This document shows, piece by piece, positions 1 to 9,714 of a DNA stretch of 64,000 nucleotides. The notes under the pieces were generated by a model that saw only the letters and a list, made by a program, of their open reading frames with translations, had not been told where the DNA came from and did not search any database. The DNA is from Prochlorococcus sp. MIT 1341 (GTDB lineage Bacteria; Cyanobacteriota; Cyanobacteriia; PCC-6307; Cyanobiaceae): contig NZ_CP139304.1 in NCBI RefSeq assembly GCF_034092415.1, positions 186,001 to 250,000 of the forward strand, given 5' to 3'. Within the stretch, counting starts at the first letter, position 1, and each line of letters starts with the position of its first letter. A program made the translations under genes and the position numbers.

Positions 1-1
1 A

Positions 2-511
2 CTTGGGCAAAGGATGAAGGCCGAGCTTTTAGCCTCTCTTTTGCATCGCCCTTCTGTCCTCTTTTTAGATGAACCTACCTTGGGCTTAGATGTAAATGCT
101 CAGGCTAGGGTACGCAAGTTTTTAGCTGATTACAATAAAAAATATGGAGCAACGGTTCTACTTACAAGTCACTATATGGCCGATATCACCTCACTATGTT
201 CTAGAGTTATGTTGATTCATAAGGGTTCATTGTTTCATGATGGATCCCTAGAGTCTCTTACTGAAAGACTTACACCTTATAGATCAGTAAAAATAGCCTT
301 TAAAGAACCTCAGGAGCATCATTTGTTGAAAAAATTTGGAGAATTAGAAGAGTGTGATGGTTACCTTGCGCGGATCCTGATTCCCAGGGAAAAACTAACA
401 AATTCAGTTTCGTCAATACTTAATAATTTTCCTGTTAAGGACCTTGAAATAGGAGACCCTCCTATTGAGGAACTAATTGGTAAACTTTTCCAATCTGGCA
501 AAGTACAATAA
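2..511 (+). CDS. ABC-2 type transporter ATP-binding protein (C-terminal part; gene starts before window)
   Basis: This is the C-terminal part of an ABC ATPase that energises the two permeases encoded directly downstream. The reading frame is open to the window edge. The first visible residues (LGQRMKAELLASLLHRP) are the end of the ABC signature region, followed by Walker B (VLFLDEPTLGLD) and the switch histidine (LLTSHYM), so Walker A lies outside the window. The roughly 100 residues after the nucleotide-binding domain match the tail usual in ATPases of this drug/polysaccharide-export-like family (COG4586 type). The stop overlaps the next ATG by one base, which indicates an operon. The substrate cannot be told from sequence. 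Confidence 0.9.
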   Translation, partial: LGQRMKAELLASLLHRPSVLFLDEPTLGLDVNAQARVRKFLADYNKKYGATVLLTSHYMADITSLCSRVMLIHKGSLFHDGSLESLTERLTPYRSVKIAFKEPQEHHLLKKFGELEECDGYLARILIPREKLTNSVSSILNNFPVKDLEIGDPPIEELIGKLFQSGKVQ

Positions 512-1329
512 TGATTAAATATTTTCGGAAAAAATTCCCTCTAAGAAATATTTTCCAGATTGCATATACATTGTTAAGTACACAATATGCACTTATGGTG
601 GAATATCGGGCCGAAATTGTACTTTGGGCAGTTTCTGGTATTTTACCTCTAATAATGTTATCGATTTGGAGTGGTTCCCAAGCTCTTGTAATTGCAGGAA
701 TTACTACAGAGGAAATAACCCGTTACTTTATAAGTGCTTTTGTAGTGCGTCAATTCACTGCTGTTTGGGTAATGGTGACTTTCGAAGAAGATTATGTTGA
801 AGGTAAATTGTCTCCATATTTGTTGCAGCCCTTAACACCATTTTGGAGATACCTTTCCTCACATCTTGCTGAACAAATCACACGCATACCTATAGTCATA
901 ATTATGCTTATTTTTGTCTTTTCACTTCTTCCTAAGGCTTTTTTTATACCTAACTTAAGTGATCTTGCTTTGGGAATTTTAATCATATTTATAGCTTTCC
1001 TGGTACGTTTTCTCTTGCATTGGACTTTTGCAATGCTTTGTTTTTGGAATGAACGATCAGCAGCTTTTGAGAGGGTTTTGCTTATACCATATATTTTTCT
1101 CTCTGGTATGGTTGCTCCTTTGGATACCTTCCCAGAACAGATTAAATCAATTGTTATGTTGACACCCTTTCCTTATTTTTTATATTTCCCTGCTCGCATT
1201 CTTTCTGGATCAAACATTGATGTTTTCAATGTGTTCCTAACGCTTATTGTATGGGGATTTATATTATTTCTATGTAGTCTTATTGCATGGAGACGAGGTA
1301 TTAAACATTACTCTGCAATGGGGGCATAG
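511..1329 (+). CDS. ABC-2 type transporter permease
   Basis: Inner-membrane permease of the exporter whose ATPase precedes it; the ATG shares a base with the ATPase stop. The 272-residue product has about six hydrophobic segments, with an N-terminal amphipathic stretch and a central polar loop around residues 90-110, as in the COG4587 permeases. It is followed 9 bases later by a second permease of similar size, so the transporter is probably a heteromeric permease pair with one ATPase. Proteins of this set are common in cyanobacteria and the transported compound is unknown. An antisense ORF within it has no support. Confidence 0.85.
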   Translation: MIKYFRKKFPLRNIFQIAYTLLSTQYALMVEYRAEIVLWAVSGILPLIMLSIWSGSQALVIAGITTEEITRYFISAFVVRQFTAVWVMVTFEEDYVEGKLSPYLLQPLTPFWRYLSSHLAEQITRIPIVIIMLIFVFSLLPKAFFIPNLSDLALGILIIFIAFLVRFLLHWTFAMLCFWNERSAAFERVLLIPYIFLSGMVAPLDTFPEQIKSIVMLTPFPYFLYFPARILSGSNIDVFNVFLTLIVWGFILFLCSLIAWRRGIKHYSAMGA

Positions 1330-1338
1330 ATATATTAA

Positions 1339-2139
1339 ATGGTCAAGATCTTGAATTTTTATTTTAACATTATAAGATACTTTTGGTTAACTGCGATCGC
1401 AACCGAGTTGGAATATAGCTTTAATTTTTTTGTTGAACTAGTAGCAGTAATAGCCAACCTTTTTGGAAGTATTTTCTTATTATCGTTATTCTATACACCT
1501 TACTCTAATTTAGGAGGTTGGAGTTGGGATGAATCATTACTAGTGTTAGGGATTTATACCTTCTTAGAAGGTATAACAACCTCGATTCTACAGCCAAACC
1601 TTAGTAAGATTGTCCAGCATGTTCAAAATGGTACGCTTGATTTTGTACTTCTAAAGCCTATAGATAGTCAAATCTGGTTGTCTTTAAGAATGTTTTCTCC
1701 CTGGGGATTCCCTTCAGTTCTTTGTGGAGTATCTCTGGTTTTATTTTCACTTTTCAGATCTTCCTTTCATATCAATATATTTTCTGGTTTATTGTTTTTG
1801 TCGACGATCATCTCTAGTTTGTTGATTCTGTATAGCTTATGGTTTTTGCTAGCCACTACTAGTATTTGGTTTGTAAGGATTTGGAACGCTACCGAGGTAC
1901 TTAGGTCTATTTTAGTGGCAGGCCGTTATCCAGTCTCTTCTTATCCATATGTTTTGCGTACGATCTTTACCTTTATATTGCCTATAGCGTTTTTAACAAC
2001 AGTACCAGCAGAGGTTCTTTCGGGGCGTTGGTCAAGCTTACTTGTTACTCTTTCTCTTCCTCTGGCCTTTTTGTTTTTTTACGCGGCTCGCTTTTTCTGG
2101 TTGTATGCCTTAAGGTTTTACACCTCAGCTTCAAGCTGA
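1339..2139 (+). CDS. ABC-2 type transporter permease (second subunit)
   Basis: Second permease of the three-gene exporter operon, 266 residues with about six membrane spans (COG3694-like). It follows the first permease by 9 bases on the same strand, and the gene set ATPase-permease-permease is the usual arrangement for this family. Central motifs such as GGWSWDESLLVLG and VQNGTLDFVLLKPID resemble the conserved loop of ABC-2 permeases, in which a Gly/Asp-rich turn precedes LLKP. The operon appears to end here, because 75 AT-rich bases separate it from the next gene. Confidence 0.85.
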   Translation: MVKILNFYFNIIRYFWLTAIATELEYSFNFFVELVAVIANLFGSIFLLSLFYTPYSNLGGWSWDESLLVLGIYTFLEGITTSILQPNLSKIVQHVQNGTLDFVLLKPIDSQIWLSLRMFSPWGFPSVLCGVSLVLFSLFRSSFHINIFSGLLFLSTIISSLLILYSLWFLLATTSIWFVRIWNATEVLRSILVAGRYPVSSYPYVLRTIFTFILPIAFLTTVPAEVLSGRWSSLLVTLSLPLAFLFFYAARFFWLYALRFYTSASS

Positions 2140-2214
2140 CTGATTGATTTAAATTTAATAGGGTTTAAAGTTAGAATTGTCTTCTAATTTTCCACAATAC
2201 TACTCTAATTATTA

Positions 2215-2946
2215 ATGCCTAGATTAGTTATTCTTCAGCACCTTCAACGAGAAGGTCCCGGACTATTTTCTATCATAGCTCGTGAATTTGGCATTGATAT
2301 TTCAGTCTACCGCTTAGATAAAAGCTCTCAATTACCAATCATATCTGATATTGATTCACTTTTAATTCTTGGTGGACCAATGAGTGTTATGGACCGAGAT
2401 AAATCAAAATATCTGTGGATTGACAACGAAATTAATCTTATAAAGCAAGTTCTTTTAAAACAAATACCATTTGTTGGAGTTTGTTTCGGCGCTCAATTAC
2501 TTGCTTATGCTTCCGGTGGTAATGTTGAAACTTTGATTACTGAGGAAAAACGCGTTAATCCTGAAGTTGGATGGTCTCCTGTCTTCCCCCTTCACCCACA
2601 ACCTGACGAGCCTTTGTTAGAGTACTTAAAAGAACCAATGCAAGTCTTGCATTGGCATGAGGACAGGATTTTACTTCCCAAATCCGCATCTCTTCTTGCT
2701 AGTAGTTCTAGATGTAGAGAACAATTATTCCGCATTGGGCCTAATGCTTACGGGCTCCAATTTCATGCAGAGATCTATGGAGATATGGTTGAAGAATGGA
2801 TTCGCGAAGATTCTGAATTTATATATCAAGCAATGGGTCGTGATGCCCGATCAGTTCTGTACGAACAGCAAAGGGAATTTTGCCTCTCTAGTCATAGAAA
2901 CCGGATGGATTTTCTGAGAGGTTTGTTCGCGCAGCTCTTTCCTTGA
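2215..2946 (+). CDS. type 1 glutamine amidotransferase-like protein
   Basis: A class I glutamine amidotransferase fold of 243 residues. The nucleophile elbow is visible as GVCFGAQLLAYASGG (Cys about residue 90), and the catalytic His-Glu pair as GLQFHAE near residue 180. The N-terminal LILGGPMSV is the family's oxyanion region. These stand-alone proteins resemble GMP-synthase-like GATase domains (COG0518) that hydrolyse glutamine or small gamma-glutamyl compounds. No synthetase partner lies next to it, so the acceptor reaction is unknown. It is convergent with the following minus-strand gene, with 11 bases between the stops. Confidence 0.85.
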   Translation: MPRLVILQHLQREGPGLFSIIAREFGIDISVYRLDKSSQLPIISDIDSLLILGGPMSVMDRDKSKYLWIDNEINLIKQVLLKQIPFVGVCFGAQLLAYASGGNVETLITEEKRVNPEVGWSPVFPLHPQPDEPLLEYLKEPMQVLHWHEDRILLPKSASLLASSSRCREQLFRIGPNAYGLQFHAEIYGDMVEEWIREDSEFIYQAMGRDARSVLYEQQREFCLSSHRNRMDFLRGLFAQLFP

Positions 2947-2957
2947 ATATCTTCAAG

Positions 2958-3260
2958 TTAGCTTCTTGCAAGCCAGGAGGGTGCTCCAATGAAAAAGTCT
3001 GCAAGATCATCACCCTGAAAGTGTGATGCATCTGGATCAATAGACCCTAAATTGAGACTATCGAGAAGAGTTTCTATTTGATCAGTTTCATTCTTGCCTT
3101 TTAGCTGTTCACGTCTAGCACTATGAAGCCATGAAGCTATGGTTTGATCTTTGTCAGCATATTTATGTAAGTATTTTCTTTCTTCTAGAGTGACTGAGCT
3201 TCCTGAGGCCACTCTTTGCATGATCTCTTTTAGAAGCTCCCTTTTCTCGGGGGAAAGCAT
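2958..3260 (-). CDS. conserved hypothetical protein, 100 aa
   Basis: A small acidic, probably soluble protein with a helical N-terminal half (LLKEIMQRVASGSSVTLEER) and a C-terminal part rich in Asp and Ser. No membrane segment, signal peptide or catalytic motif is visible. It stands alone between a convergent amidotransferase gene and a divergent pentapeptide-repeat gene. The ATG start is the first available and sits at the end of a clean open frame. The normal codon usage and neighbour spacing suggest a real gene of picocyanobacteria. I do not recognise a function. Confidence 0.6.
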   Translation of the reverse strand: MLSPEKRELLKEIMQRVASGSSVTLEERKYLHKYADKDQTIASWLHSARREQLKGKNETDQIETLLDSLNLGSIDPDASHFQGDDLADFFIGAPSWLARS

Positions 3261-3388
3261 GTTCTTATATCTAATAAGCCTTTAATAGCGATTTTTGTTG
3301 AGAAAGGCTCTTGTTGGCTACAAACCTTTTTATTAACAGAATGTATTTCGAGACAGTATTCTTTGGTTGTGGCTTAAAACGACTCATT

Positions 3389-3868
3389 ATGTTGCGCTTG
3401 ATTTTGTTTCAGATTCTCTTCCTGGGCCTAATTCTGTCAGTTTCGGTGTTGTCGGCATTTGCTTCGACGGATTACTCAAAAGAGTCTCTTATAGGTGCAG
3501 ATTTTTCAGGGCAAGATTTGAGAGGAGTTACTTTTAATCTAACTAATCTTAAGCAAGCCAACTTATCTGGATCCAATCTTCAAGGAGCTAGTCTTTTCGG
3601 TGCAAAACTTCAGGAAGCAGATTTAAGTCTCGCTAACCTTCGCGAAGTGACATTAGATTCAGCTGTTCTAGAAAGAACTGACTTGAAAGATGCTGTTCTG
3701 GAGGATGCCTTTGCCTTCAATACTAGGTTTGAAGATGTAAATATAAATGGCGCTGATTTCACAAATGTTCCGTTTCGAACGGATGTTCTTAAGACTTTGT
3801 GTTTGCAAGCTGATGGGATTAATCCTGTTACCGGAAGGAAAACTAAAGACACTTTAGGCTGCAAATAG
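3389..3868 (+). CDS. secreted pentapeptide-repeat protein
   Basis: From the ATG at 3389 the protein has a clear Sec signal peptide (MLRLILFQILFLGLILSVSV, cleavage likely near AFA-STD). About 80 residues of pentapeptide repeats follow, of the A(D/N)LxG type: ADFSGQDLRG, ANLSGSNLQGASLFG, ADLSLANLREV. These fold as a right-handed beta helix. The C-terminus has two Cys (LKTLCLQADG, TLGCK) that could form a disulfide. A longer frame opens at a TTG at 3311, but that would put 26 residues in front of the signal peptide, so I prefer 3389. Lumenal or periplasmic location is inferred; the molecular role is unknown. Confidence 0.8.
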   Translation: MLRLILFQILFLGLILSVSVLSAFASTDYSKESLIGADFSGQDLRGVTFNLTNLKQANLSGSNLQGASLFGAKLQEADLSLANLREVTLDSAVLERTDLKDAVLEDAFAFNTRFEDVNINGADFTNVPFRTDVLKTLCLQADGINPVTGRKTKDTLGCK

Positions 3869-3926
3869 ATATATCCATTGCCTTGCTATATTTAATCATG
3901 AATAAATCTATTCTTCTTATTCTTAG

Positions 3927-4202
3927 ATGGATTTGCCCAGCCCTGTAGACTCCTTAGGATTAGTAGCAGGCTGCCTTACTACAATAGCTTTTCTGCCACA
4001 AATCCTTAAGACATATCGATCTAGATCTGCTGAAGATGTCTCCTATTCCATGTTTATATTATTTAGCCTAGGAGTCGCGCTATGGGGGGTTTACGGTTGG
4101 GAGATACATGCTAACCCAGTAATTATTTCTAATTTAATTACTTTTGTTCTCGCGCTTTCTGTATTGTTAATGAAGGTAATTTTTGCAAAGAGAGAGGGTT
4201 AG
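3927..4202 (+). CDS. SemiSWEET / PQ-loop family small transporter-like protein
   Basis: A 91-residue protein with three predicted membrane helices, the size of a single triple-helix bundle of the MtN3/SWEET superfamily. The signature TIAFLPQILKTYRSRSAEDVS contains the PQ motif and the conserved charged turn, and the second helix carries WGVYGWEI. Bacterial SemiSWEETs work as homodimers that move sugars by facilitated diffusion. The family is confident from the motif; the substrate is not known. The gene has its own 58-base upstream gap and is not obviously in an operon. Confidence 0.85.
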   Translation: MDLPSPVDSLGLVAGCLTTIAFLPQILKTYRSRSAEDVSYSMFILFSLGVALWGVYGWEIHANPVIISNLITFVLALSVLLMKVIFAKREG

Positions 4203-4258
4203 CTCGATTTGTTCTTTTATAGCTTTGCTTACTTGTAGATTTGAAAGTAAACTTGTTG

Positions 4259-4702
4259 TTATATTTTATTTGTTTTGGCTTGTTTTCGGAATTCATCCTT
4301 AAAGTCTATTCTTTCAGATTCGTTGGTGATATTAATCGCAATCCCACAACGATTGATCACTTGATCTGAGGCCAGTTCTATTATCCTATCTTGATCAAGC
4401 GAATTGAACTTTTCATTTCCAGAGAAGGCAAGGTCAAGCCATAGCGAAGGGTTAAATGATGGTTTTGAATTTTCAGTAATTGCAAGCTTTAGAGCACCTT
4501 CTTTTGAGACACCCATTCCAATAGCATTGCAGAATTTATTTGAATAACCTTTGCTAACTGTTTCCTCAAGGTTTGCTTTGTCTTCTAATTCTAAACTCTT
4601 AGCAGCTTGTACTGGAGGGGTGTAAATCGCGGAGGCTATTAAATAAGAGATAAATAAGCCCAGACCTATGCTTTTTAACTGCTTTAGAAGCTTATTAGAC
4701 AT
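4259..4702 (-). CDS. small secreted or membrane-anchored conserved protein
   Basis: A hydrophobic N-terminal segment (IGLGLFISYLIASAIYT) followed by Pro-Val-Gln-Ala-Ala looks like a Sec signal peptide, so the mature protein of about 115 residues is probably periplasmic or lumenal. Two cysteines (KFCNAIGMGV and VINRCGIAI) could form a disulfide. I used the ATG at 4702 (MSNKLLKQLK); an in-frame ATG at 4723 would add seven residues. It is convergent with the SemiSWEET-like gene. I recognise it only as the kind of conserved hypothetical found in picocyanobacteria. Confidence 0.65.
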   Translation of the reverse strand: MSNKLLKQLKSIGLGLFISYLIASAIYTPPVQAAKSLELEDKANLEETVSKGYSNKFCNAIGMGVSKEGALKLAITENSKPSFNPSLWLDLAFSGNEKFNSLDQDRIIELASDQVINRCGIAINITNESERIDFKDEFRKQAKTNKI

Positions 4703-4742
4703 TTTGTTCTTTGGTGTGCTCAATAATTATTCTATTTAGAAA

Positions 4743-4827
4743 CGGAGGGGGTGGGATTCGAACCCACGGAGGCTCGCACCTCGCTGGTTTTCAAGACCAG
4801 AGCCATCAACCACTCGACCACCCCTCC
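4743..4827 (-). tRNA. trnS: tRNA-Ser (UGA)
   Basis: The reverse strand folds as a class II tRNA. The acceptor arm GGAGGGG pairs with CCCCTCC and discriminator G, and the anticodon loop TCTTGAAAA gives anticodon TGA. A long variable arm (CGAGGTGCGAGCCTCG-like) and a T-arm with GGGTTCGAATCCC follow. CCA is not encoded in the genomic sequence (GTT follows on the tRNA strand). A + strand ORF running over this gene is an artefact. Confidence 0.97.
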
Positions 4828-5158
4828 TCATATCGAATTGTCATTCGACTTTTCGATGCTAGCAATTCCCCCTCTTCCTTCCCTAATGCTTTTTTGAGTT
4901 TTGAACTCCCATTGTTTTTGATGGATTTCTTGGAATCGATTTTTGTGTTGATTTAGTTTGATCTTTTATTTAGGCGAGACTTTGGTTGATTAGAAGGGGA
5001 TCTCTCAGAAGCCCTGCAAATACTATTGTTTCAAGTGATTAGGGTTTTTTGAATTATGGAAACCAGATCTTCAAGAAACAAATTCTTGTTTCGGAAGCTT
5101 TCTGAATGGGAAGCTCTGTCTTTCTAGTGAGGTTCCTATGCAATAATTTCGGAAATAA
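4828..5158. other. intergenic region without recognisable gene
   Basis: About 330 bases between tRNA-Ser and the next small gene. It is T-rich and no reading frame has convincing coding character. A short imperfect inverted repeat (CAAGAAACAAATTCTTG-like) occurs around 5073-5094 but no T-run follows it. I see no riboswitch, tRNA or known sRNA motif. It may hold the promoter and leader of the downstream small membrane protein. Confidence 0.4.
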
Positions 5159-5176
5159 TTGCTCAGATTTGCTGGC

Positions 5177-5380
5177 ATGGCACCTTCAAATTCAAACGAC
5201 TCGAATTCAAGATTCCTTGGTGACCTGCCTCTAGCAGGCGGGATAGGTGAAAAAGAACGTATTCGTTACATTTCACACTTGATGTTCTTTATTGGCTGTG
5301 GCTTGTTTTCCTTTGGTATTTGGGCTTTATCAGGCTTCACTAGCTCTACAGGTCAGGCAGGTCCTTTCCCATTCTCCTAA
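5177..5380 (+). CDS. small single-span membrane protein, 67 aa
   Basis: From the ATG at 5177 (MAPSNSNDSN) the protein has a polar Asn/Ser-rich N-terminus and a Gly-containing LGDLPLAGGIGEKERIRY stretch. One membrane helix follows (LMFFIGCGLFSFGIWALSG), then a short tail ending PGPFPFS-like. A TTG start six codons upstream is possible. The size and layout resemble small thylakoid proteins, but it lacks the ExxNGR motif of high-light-inducible proteins and I do not recognise a photosystem subunit. The conserved-looking charged-helix boundary suggests a real gene rather than a chance frame. Confidence 0.6.
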   Translation: MAPSNSNDSNSRFLGDLPLAGGIGEKERIRYISHLMFFIGCGLFSFGIWALSGFTSSTGQAGPFPFS

Positions 5381-5590
5381 ATCTCGACAATTAGAGAGTC
5401 TTTCAAAAAAGGTACGAATTAATTACCTAATAGGATAATAATATTTGAATTAGTCCTTTCGGCTAAGTCAAAAATATTATCTTATAAATATATTTTATGC
5501 AGCAGTATTACTTCTTATATGGAGAATCAATTAATCTCTCTGCATCTACCCCTTGATTAGGATAATCTTGCTTTTTACCCATTAGTAGGC

Positions 5591-6607
5591 TTGAGTAAGA
5601 ACTCAATCGGTAAAACTAACTACTTAGCTTTTGTTCTACTCCTATCTTCTTTGGGCATAGGAATAGTTAATGCTTTTGGAGTCGATACTTCACTTGAGAA
5701 ATTTTTATCAAGCGCGAAAGTTTCATTACCCACTGACTTATCCCTTCCCTCTATGCCCGATGGAAGACATTATCCTTTAGTACCAAGTGACCCTAGTGAA
5801 ATTGCGGAGTTGATTTCAGACCTTGAAAGTGCATTAAGAAACCCTGCTACCCCTAAAAAATTACTCCCTAGGCTTGGTCATCAACAACAAGTTATCTATA
5901 GGTTTTTAGCAAAAGATTTAAGGCTTTCCGATCAGGTCCTTTTACGATTAGCTAGTCAATGGCAAGAAATCGCTGGGCTCCACTTATTAGCGAGAAGGCA
6001 ATTCTTGAGTATGAGATCAACTTCTGTAGGCCCGTCCTTTATGCCTAAGTGGCGAATTATCAAACCTGAACCTCCAGAAAAGCTTCTTACGTATTATAAA
6101 AAAGCAGAAAGAGAAACAGGAATTGATTGGGAAGTTTTGGCTGCTGTGAATTTAGTCGAAACAGGAATGGGCCGTATAGATGGTGTCTCGATTGCAAATG
6201 CTCAGGGGCCAATGCAATTCCTCCCTTCTACTTGGGCTGAAAAAGGCATTGGCAACAATGGAGATATACGAAATCCACATGATGCAATTCAGGCAGCAGC
6301 AAGATATTTAGTTCGTCGGGGAGGTTTATCGGATATAAGTAAAGGCCTTTGGGGGTATAACAACAGCTCATACTATGGAAAAGCTGTTTTGGCATATTCA
6401 AAGCTTATGAAGGATGATCCACTCGTTTTTATAGGTCTATATCATTGGGAAATTCATTACAGAGTAGGCTCTTATGATCTTTGGCTTCCAGTGGGTTACA
6501 GCCAAAATGAATCTATCCCTATATCTACTTACTTGAAACTCTTTCCAGCCAGTGCACCTCCTCCTACTACGCTTCCATCTAGATACCTAAATCCATCTCG
6601 TGGCTAA
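5591..6607 (+). CDS. lytic murein transglycosylase-like protein
   Basis: A peptidoglycan-cleaving enzyme candidate of 338 residues. A single N-terminal hydrophobic segment (residues 11-28) acts as signal or anchor. A helical region of about 120 residues follows, and then a transglycosylase domain from about residue 165. The domain shows VLAAVNLVETGMGRI with catalytic Glu190, then AQGPMQFLPSTW and IQAAARYLVRRGG, the classic SLT fold signatures. It acts outside the plasma membrane, cutting the MurNAc-GlcNAc bond to leave anhydro ends. The start codon is TTG. The last 8 bases overlap the next gene, so the two are translated from one message. Confidence 0.85.
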   Translation: MSKNSIGKTNYLAFVLLLSSLGIGIVNAFGVDTSLEKFLSSAKVSLPTDLSLPSMPDGRHYPLVPSDPSEIAELISDLESALRNPATPKKLLPRLGHQQQVIYRFLAKDLRLSDQVLLRLASQWQEIAGLHLLARRQFLSMRSTSVGPSFMPKWRIIKPEPPEKLLTYYKKAERETGIDWEVLAAVNLVETGMGRIDGVSIANAQGPMQFLPSTWAEKGIGNNGDIRNPHDAIQAAARYLVRRGGLSDISKGLWGYNNSSYYGKAVLAYSKLMKDDPLVFIGLYHWEIHYRVGSYDLWLPVGYSQNESIPISTYLKLFPASAPPPTTLPSRYLNPSRG

Positions 6608-7304
6608 AGAATCTACTCACAGGGCAGAAGAATTAAAAGATCAAGGTTGGTCTAATGAGGACGTTGCACGATATGCAGAGCTCTGGGACTATAGGCAACG
6701 CTGGGGGGCCATAAATCTTGAGCGCGAAGATAGATTGTTTTTGCGTAAAGCGGAAGCAGCGTTACCAAAAATTCTTAGCGGAAAAACTGCAATCAGGAAG
6801 CCGATCAAAGAGAAGTCCTACTACAGATGGCTTTTGTTTTATTTGGATGCGATGAATAGTGCTGAAGCTTCCTATGGTCTTCAAGAAGGCCATAGAGGAG
6901 CTTGGGCCATTCTTTTAGAGGAAGAGCTCAGAGTCCTGGAATACTACGAACCTGTATTAGGTTTGCCAGATACAATAAAAGCTAGGGCACTTGTTCAGAT
7001 CAGAGAGGAGATCTTAAAAACTGCTCAAGAAGAAAACAGTGGCAAATCAAAACAAGAAGTTTTTGACTTTAAGGCTCCTCTTGAAGCTTTAAAAAAGACT
7101 GAATCAACTAACTGGCGTTTCCTAAGGGATGGTGAATGCTCTGATGATAAGTCTTACCTAATTCTCGACAAAATGGCTGTGAAAACCTTTCGCAAGGAAG
7201 TTAGAACAAGGATTTCAACTTTGCTAAGGGATTTATTCCCTTCATTAGCTGAAACAGATAAACCTTCACCTCCTGATGATTGGAGTCGGAATCAGCCTGA
7301 GTAG
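6600..7304 (+). CDS. conserved hypothetical protein, 234 aa
   Basis: Starts with GTG inside the end of the transglycosylase gene (8-base overlap), which implies translational coupling. The protein is soluble, charged and mostly helical (HRAEELKDQGWSNEDVARY, ERVLEYY-type segments), with no signal peptide or membrane helix. I see no catalytic motif. A homologous protein is likely in other picocyanobacteria, given the even codon use. A link with cell-wall turnover is only suggested by the coupling. Confidence 0.65.
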   Translation: MAKESTHRAEELKDQGWSNEDVARYAELWDYRQRWGAINLEREDRLFLRKAEAALPKILSGKTAIRKPIKEKSYYRWLLFYLDAMNSAEASYGLQEGHRGAWAILLEEELRVLEYYEPVLGLPDTIKARALVQIREEILKTAQEENSGKSKQEVFDFKAPLEALKKTESTNWRFLRDGECSDDKSYLILDKMAVKTFRKEVRTRISTLLRDLFPSLAETDKPSPPDDWSRNQPE

Positions 7305-7337
7305 CTAGAAAGGGTGATGACTTTCTGTTGTTCCTAA

Positions 7338-8666
<1,329 letters not shown>

Positions 8667-8680
8667 TAGAGGAATAGTTT

Positions 8681-9577
8681 ATGGCACTCATTCTCCCACG
8701 TAATTATCACAAGATTGAAGCGTTGGAGAGAAATAGAATCTCATGGATAGAGCCTGATTTAGCAGAGCGTCAGGATATAAGACCTTTAAGAATTGGGATA
8801 CTTAATATAATGCCGCTAGGTAAGCAATATGAGTTCAACCTTCTCCACCCTTTGGGACTTTCTCCTTTACAAATAGAACCAATATGGATAAGACTAAAAA
8901 GTCACAAATACAAAACTTGGGACATTGCACATTTAGACAGCCTTTATGTTGATTGGGAATTAGCAATGTCTCCTACTTCCTTAGATGGATTGATAATTAC
9001 AGGAGCCCCTATTGAACACCTTGATTTTGAAGAAGTTAATTATTGGCCCGAATTAGTAGAGATAATTGAAGAGGCTAGAGTGAAATGTGCAAATACCCTC
9101 GGACTTTGTTGGGCTGGTTTTGCGCTTGCGTATCTAGCTGGAGTTGAAAAGACTAACTTTTCTAAGAAACTTTTTGGTGTCTTCCCAATGAATAGTTTAG
9201 TTCCCGGACATTCACTTATGGGTACTCAAGACGACAATTTTCTTTGCCCACAAAGTCGCTATGCAGGTTTTGAAGATCAAGCAATGGAAGATGCCCAACA
9301 CAAAGGTAAACTTAGATTGCTGGCATACGGTAACAAGGTTGGGTATAGCATTTTTGAGACAACTGATCAACGCCAATTAATGCATTTAGGCCACCCGGAA
9401 TATAACGTTGGAAGAATACATTCAGAAATGGACAGGGATAGAGCTCGAGGAGATGTCCCTCCTCCTGAGAACTTCAAACCGCAAAATCCTGAGACTTCCT
9501 GGAGGTCACATCGTAATCTTTTATTCCAACAATGGCTCTGGTTTTGCTATCAGAGAATTAGTCTTAAGGGAAAGTAA
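8681..9577 (+). CDS. metA: homoserine O-acyltransferase (MetA/HTS family)
   Basis: Activates homoserine by O-acylation at the first committed step of methionine synthesis. The 298-residue protein carries the HTS glutamine-amidotransferase-like fold: nucleophile Cys143 in LGLCWAGFALAYLAG, and the catalytic His in MHLGHPEYN with its nearby Glu. The N-terminal LRIGILNIMPLGKQYEFNLL is the family signature. Acetyl versus succinyl specificity cannot be read safely, but the partner MetY prefers O-acetylhomoserine, which argues for acetyl. Same strand and 14 bases after metY. Confidence 0.93.
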   Translation: MALILPRNYHKIEALERNRISWIEPDLAERQDIRPLRIGILNIMPLGKQYEFNLLHPLGLSPLQIEPIWIRLKSHKYKTWDIAHLDSLYVDWELAMSPTSLDGLIITGAPIEHLDFEEVNYWPELVEIIEEARVKCANTLGLCWAGFALAYLAGVEKTNFSKKLFGVFPMNSLVPGHSLMGTQDDNFLCPQSRYAGFEDQAMEDAQHKGKLRLLAYGNKVGYSIFETTDQRQLMHLGHPEYNVGRIHSEMDRDRARGDVPPPENFKPQNPETSWRSHRNLLFQQWLWFCYQRISLKGK

Positions 9578-9714
9578 AAAAAGAACCTAGAGATATTTGG
9601 TTCAATCTATACTTTTAATATTATTTTGTTATGTAAAAGCATATGCTTTAGCTTTCAATTAAGATTAATCATCGAATTAGATGTTAAGAACAGTCTTACA
9701 TAGACTAGAGATAA

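Noticed and set aside
4711-4956. 81-residue ORF on the + strand
   Set aside because: It runs antisense through tRNA-Ser(UGA) and has no protein-like composition.
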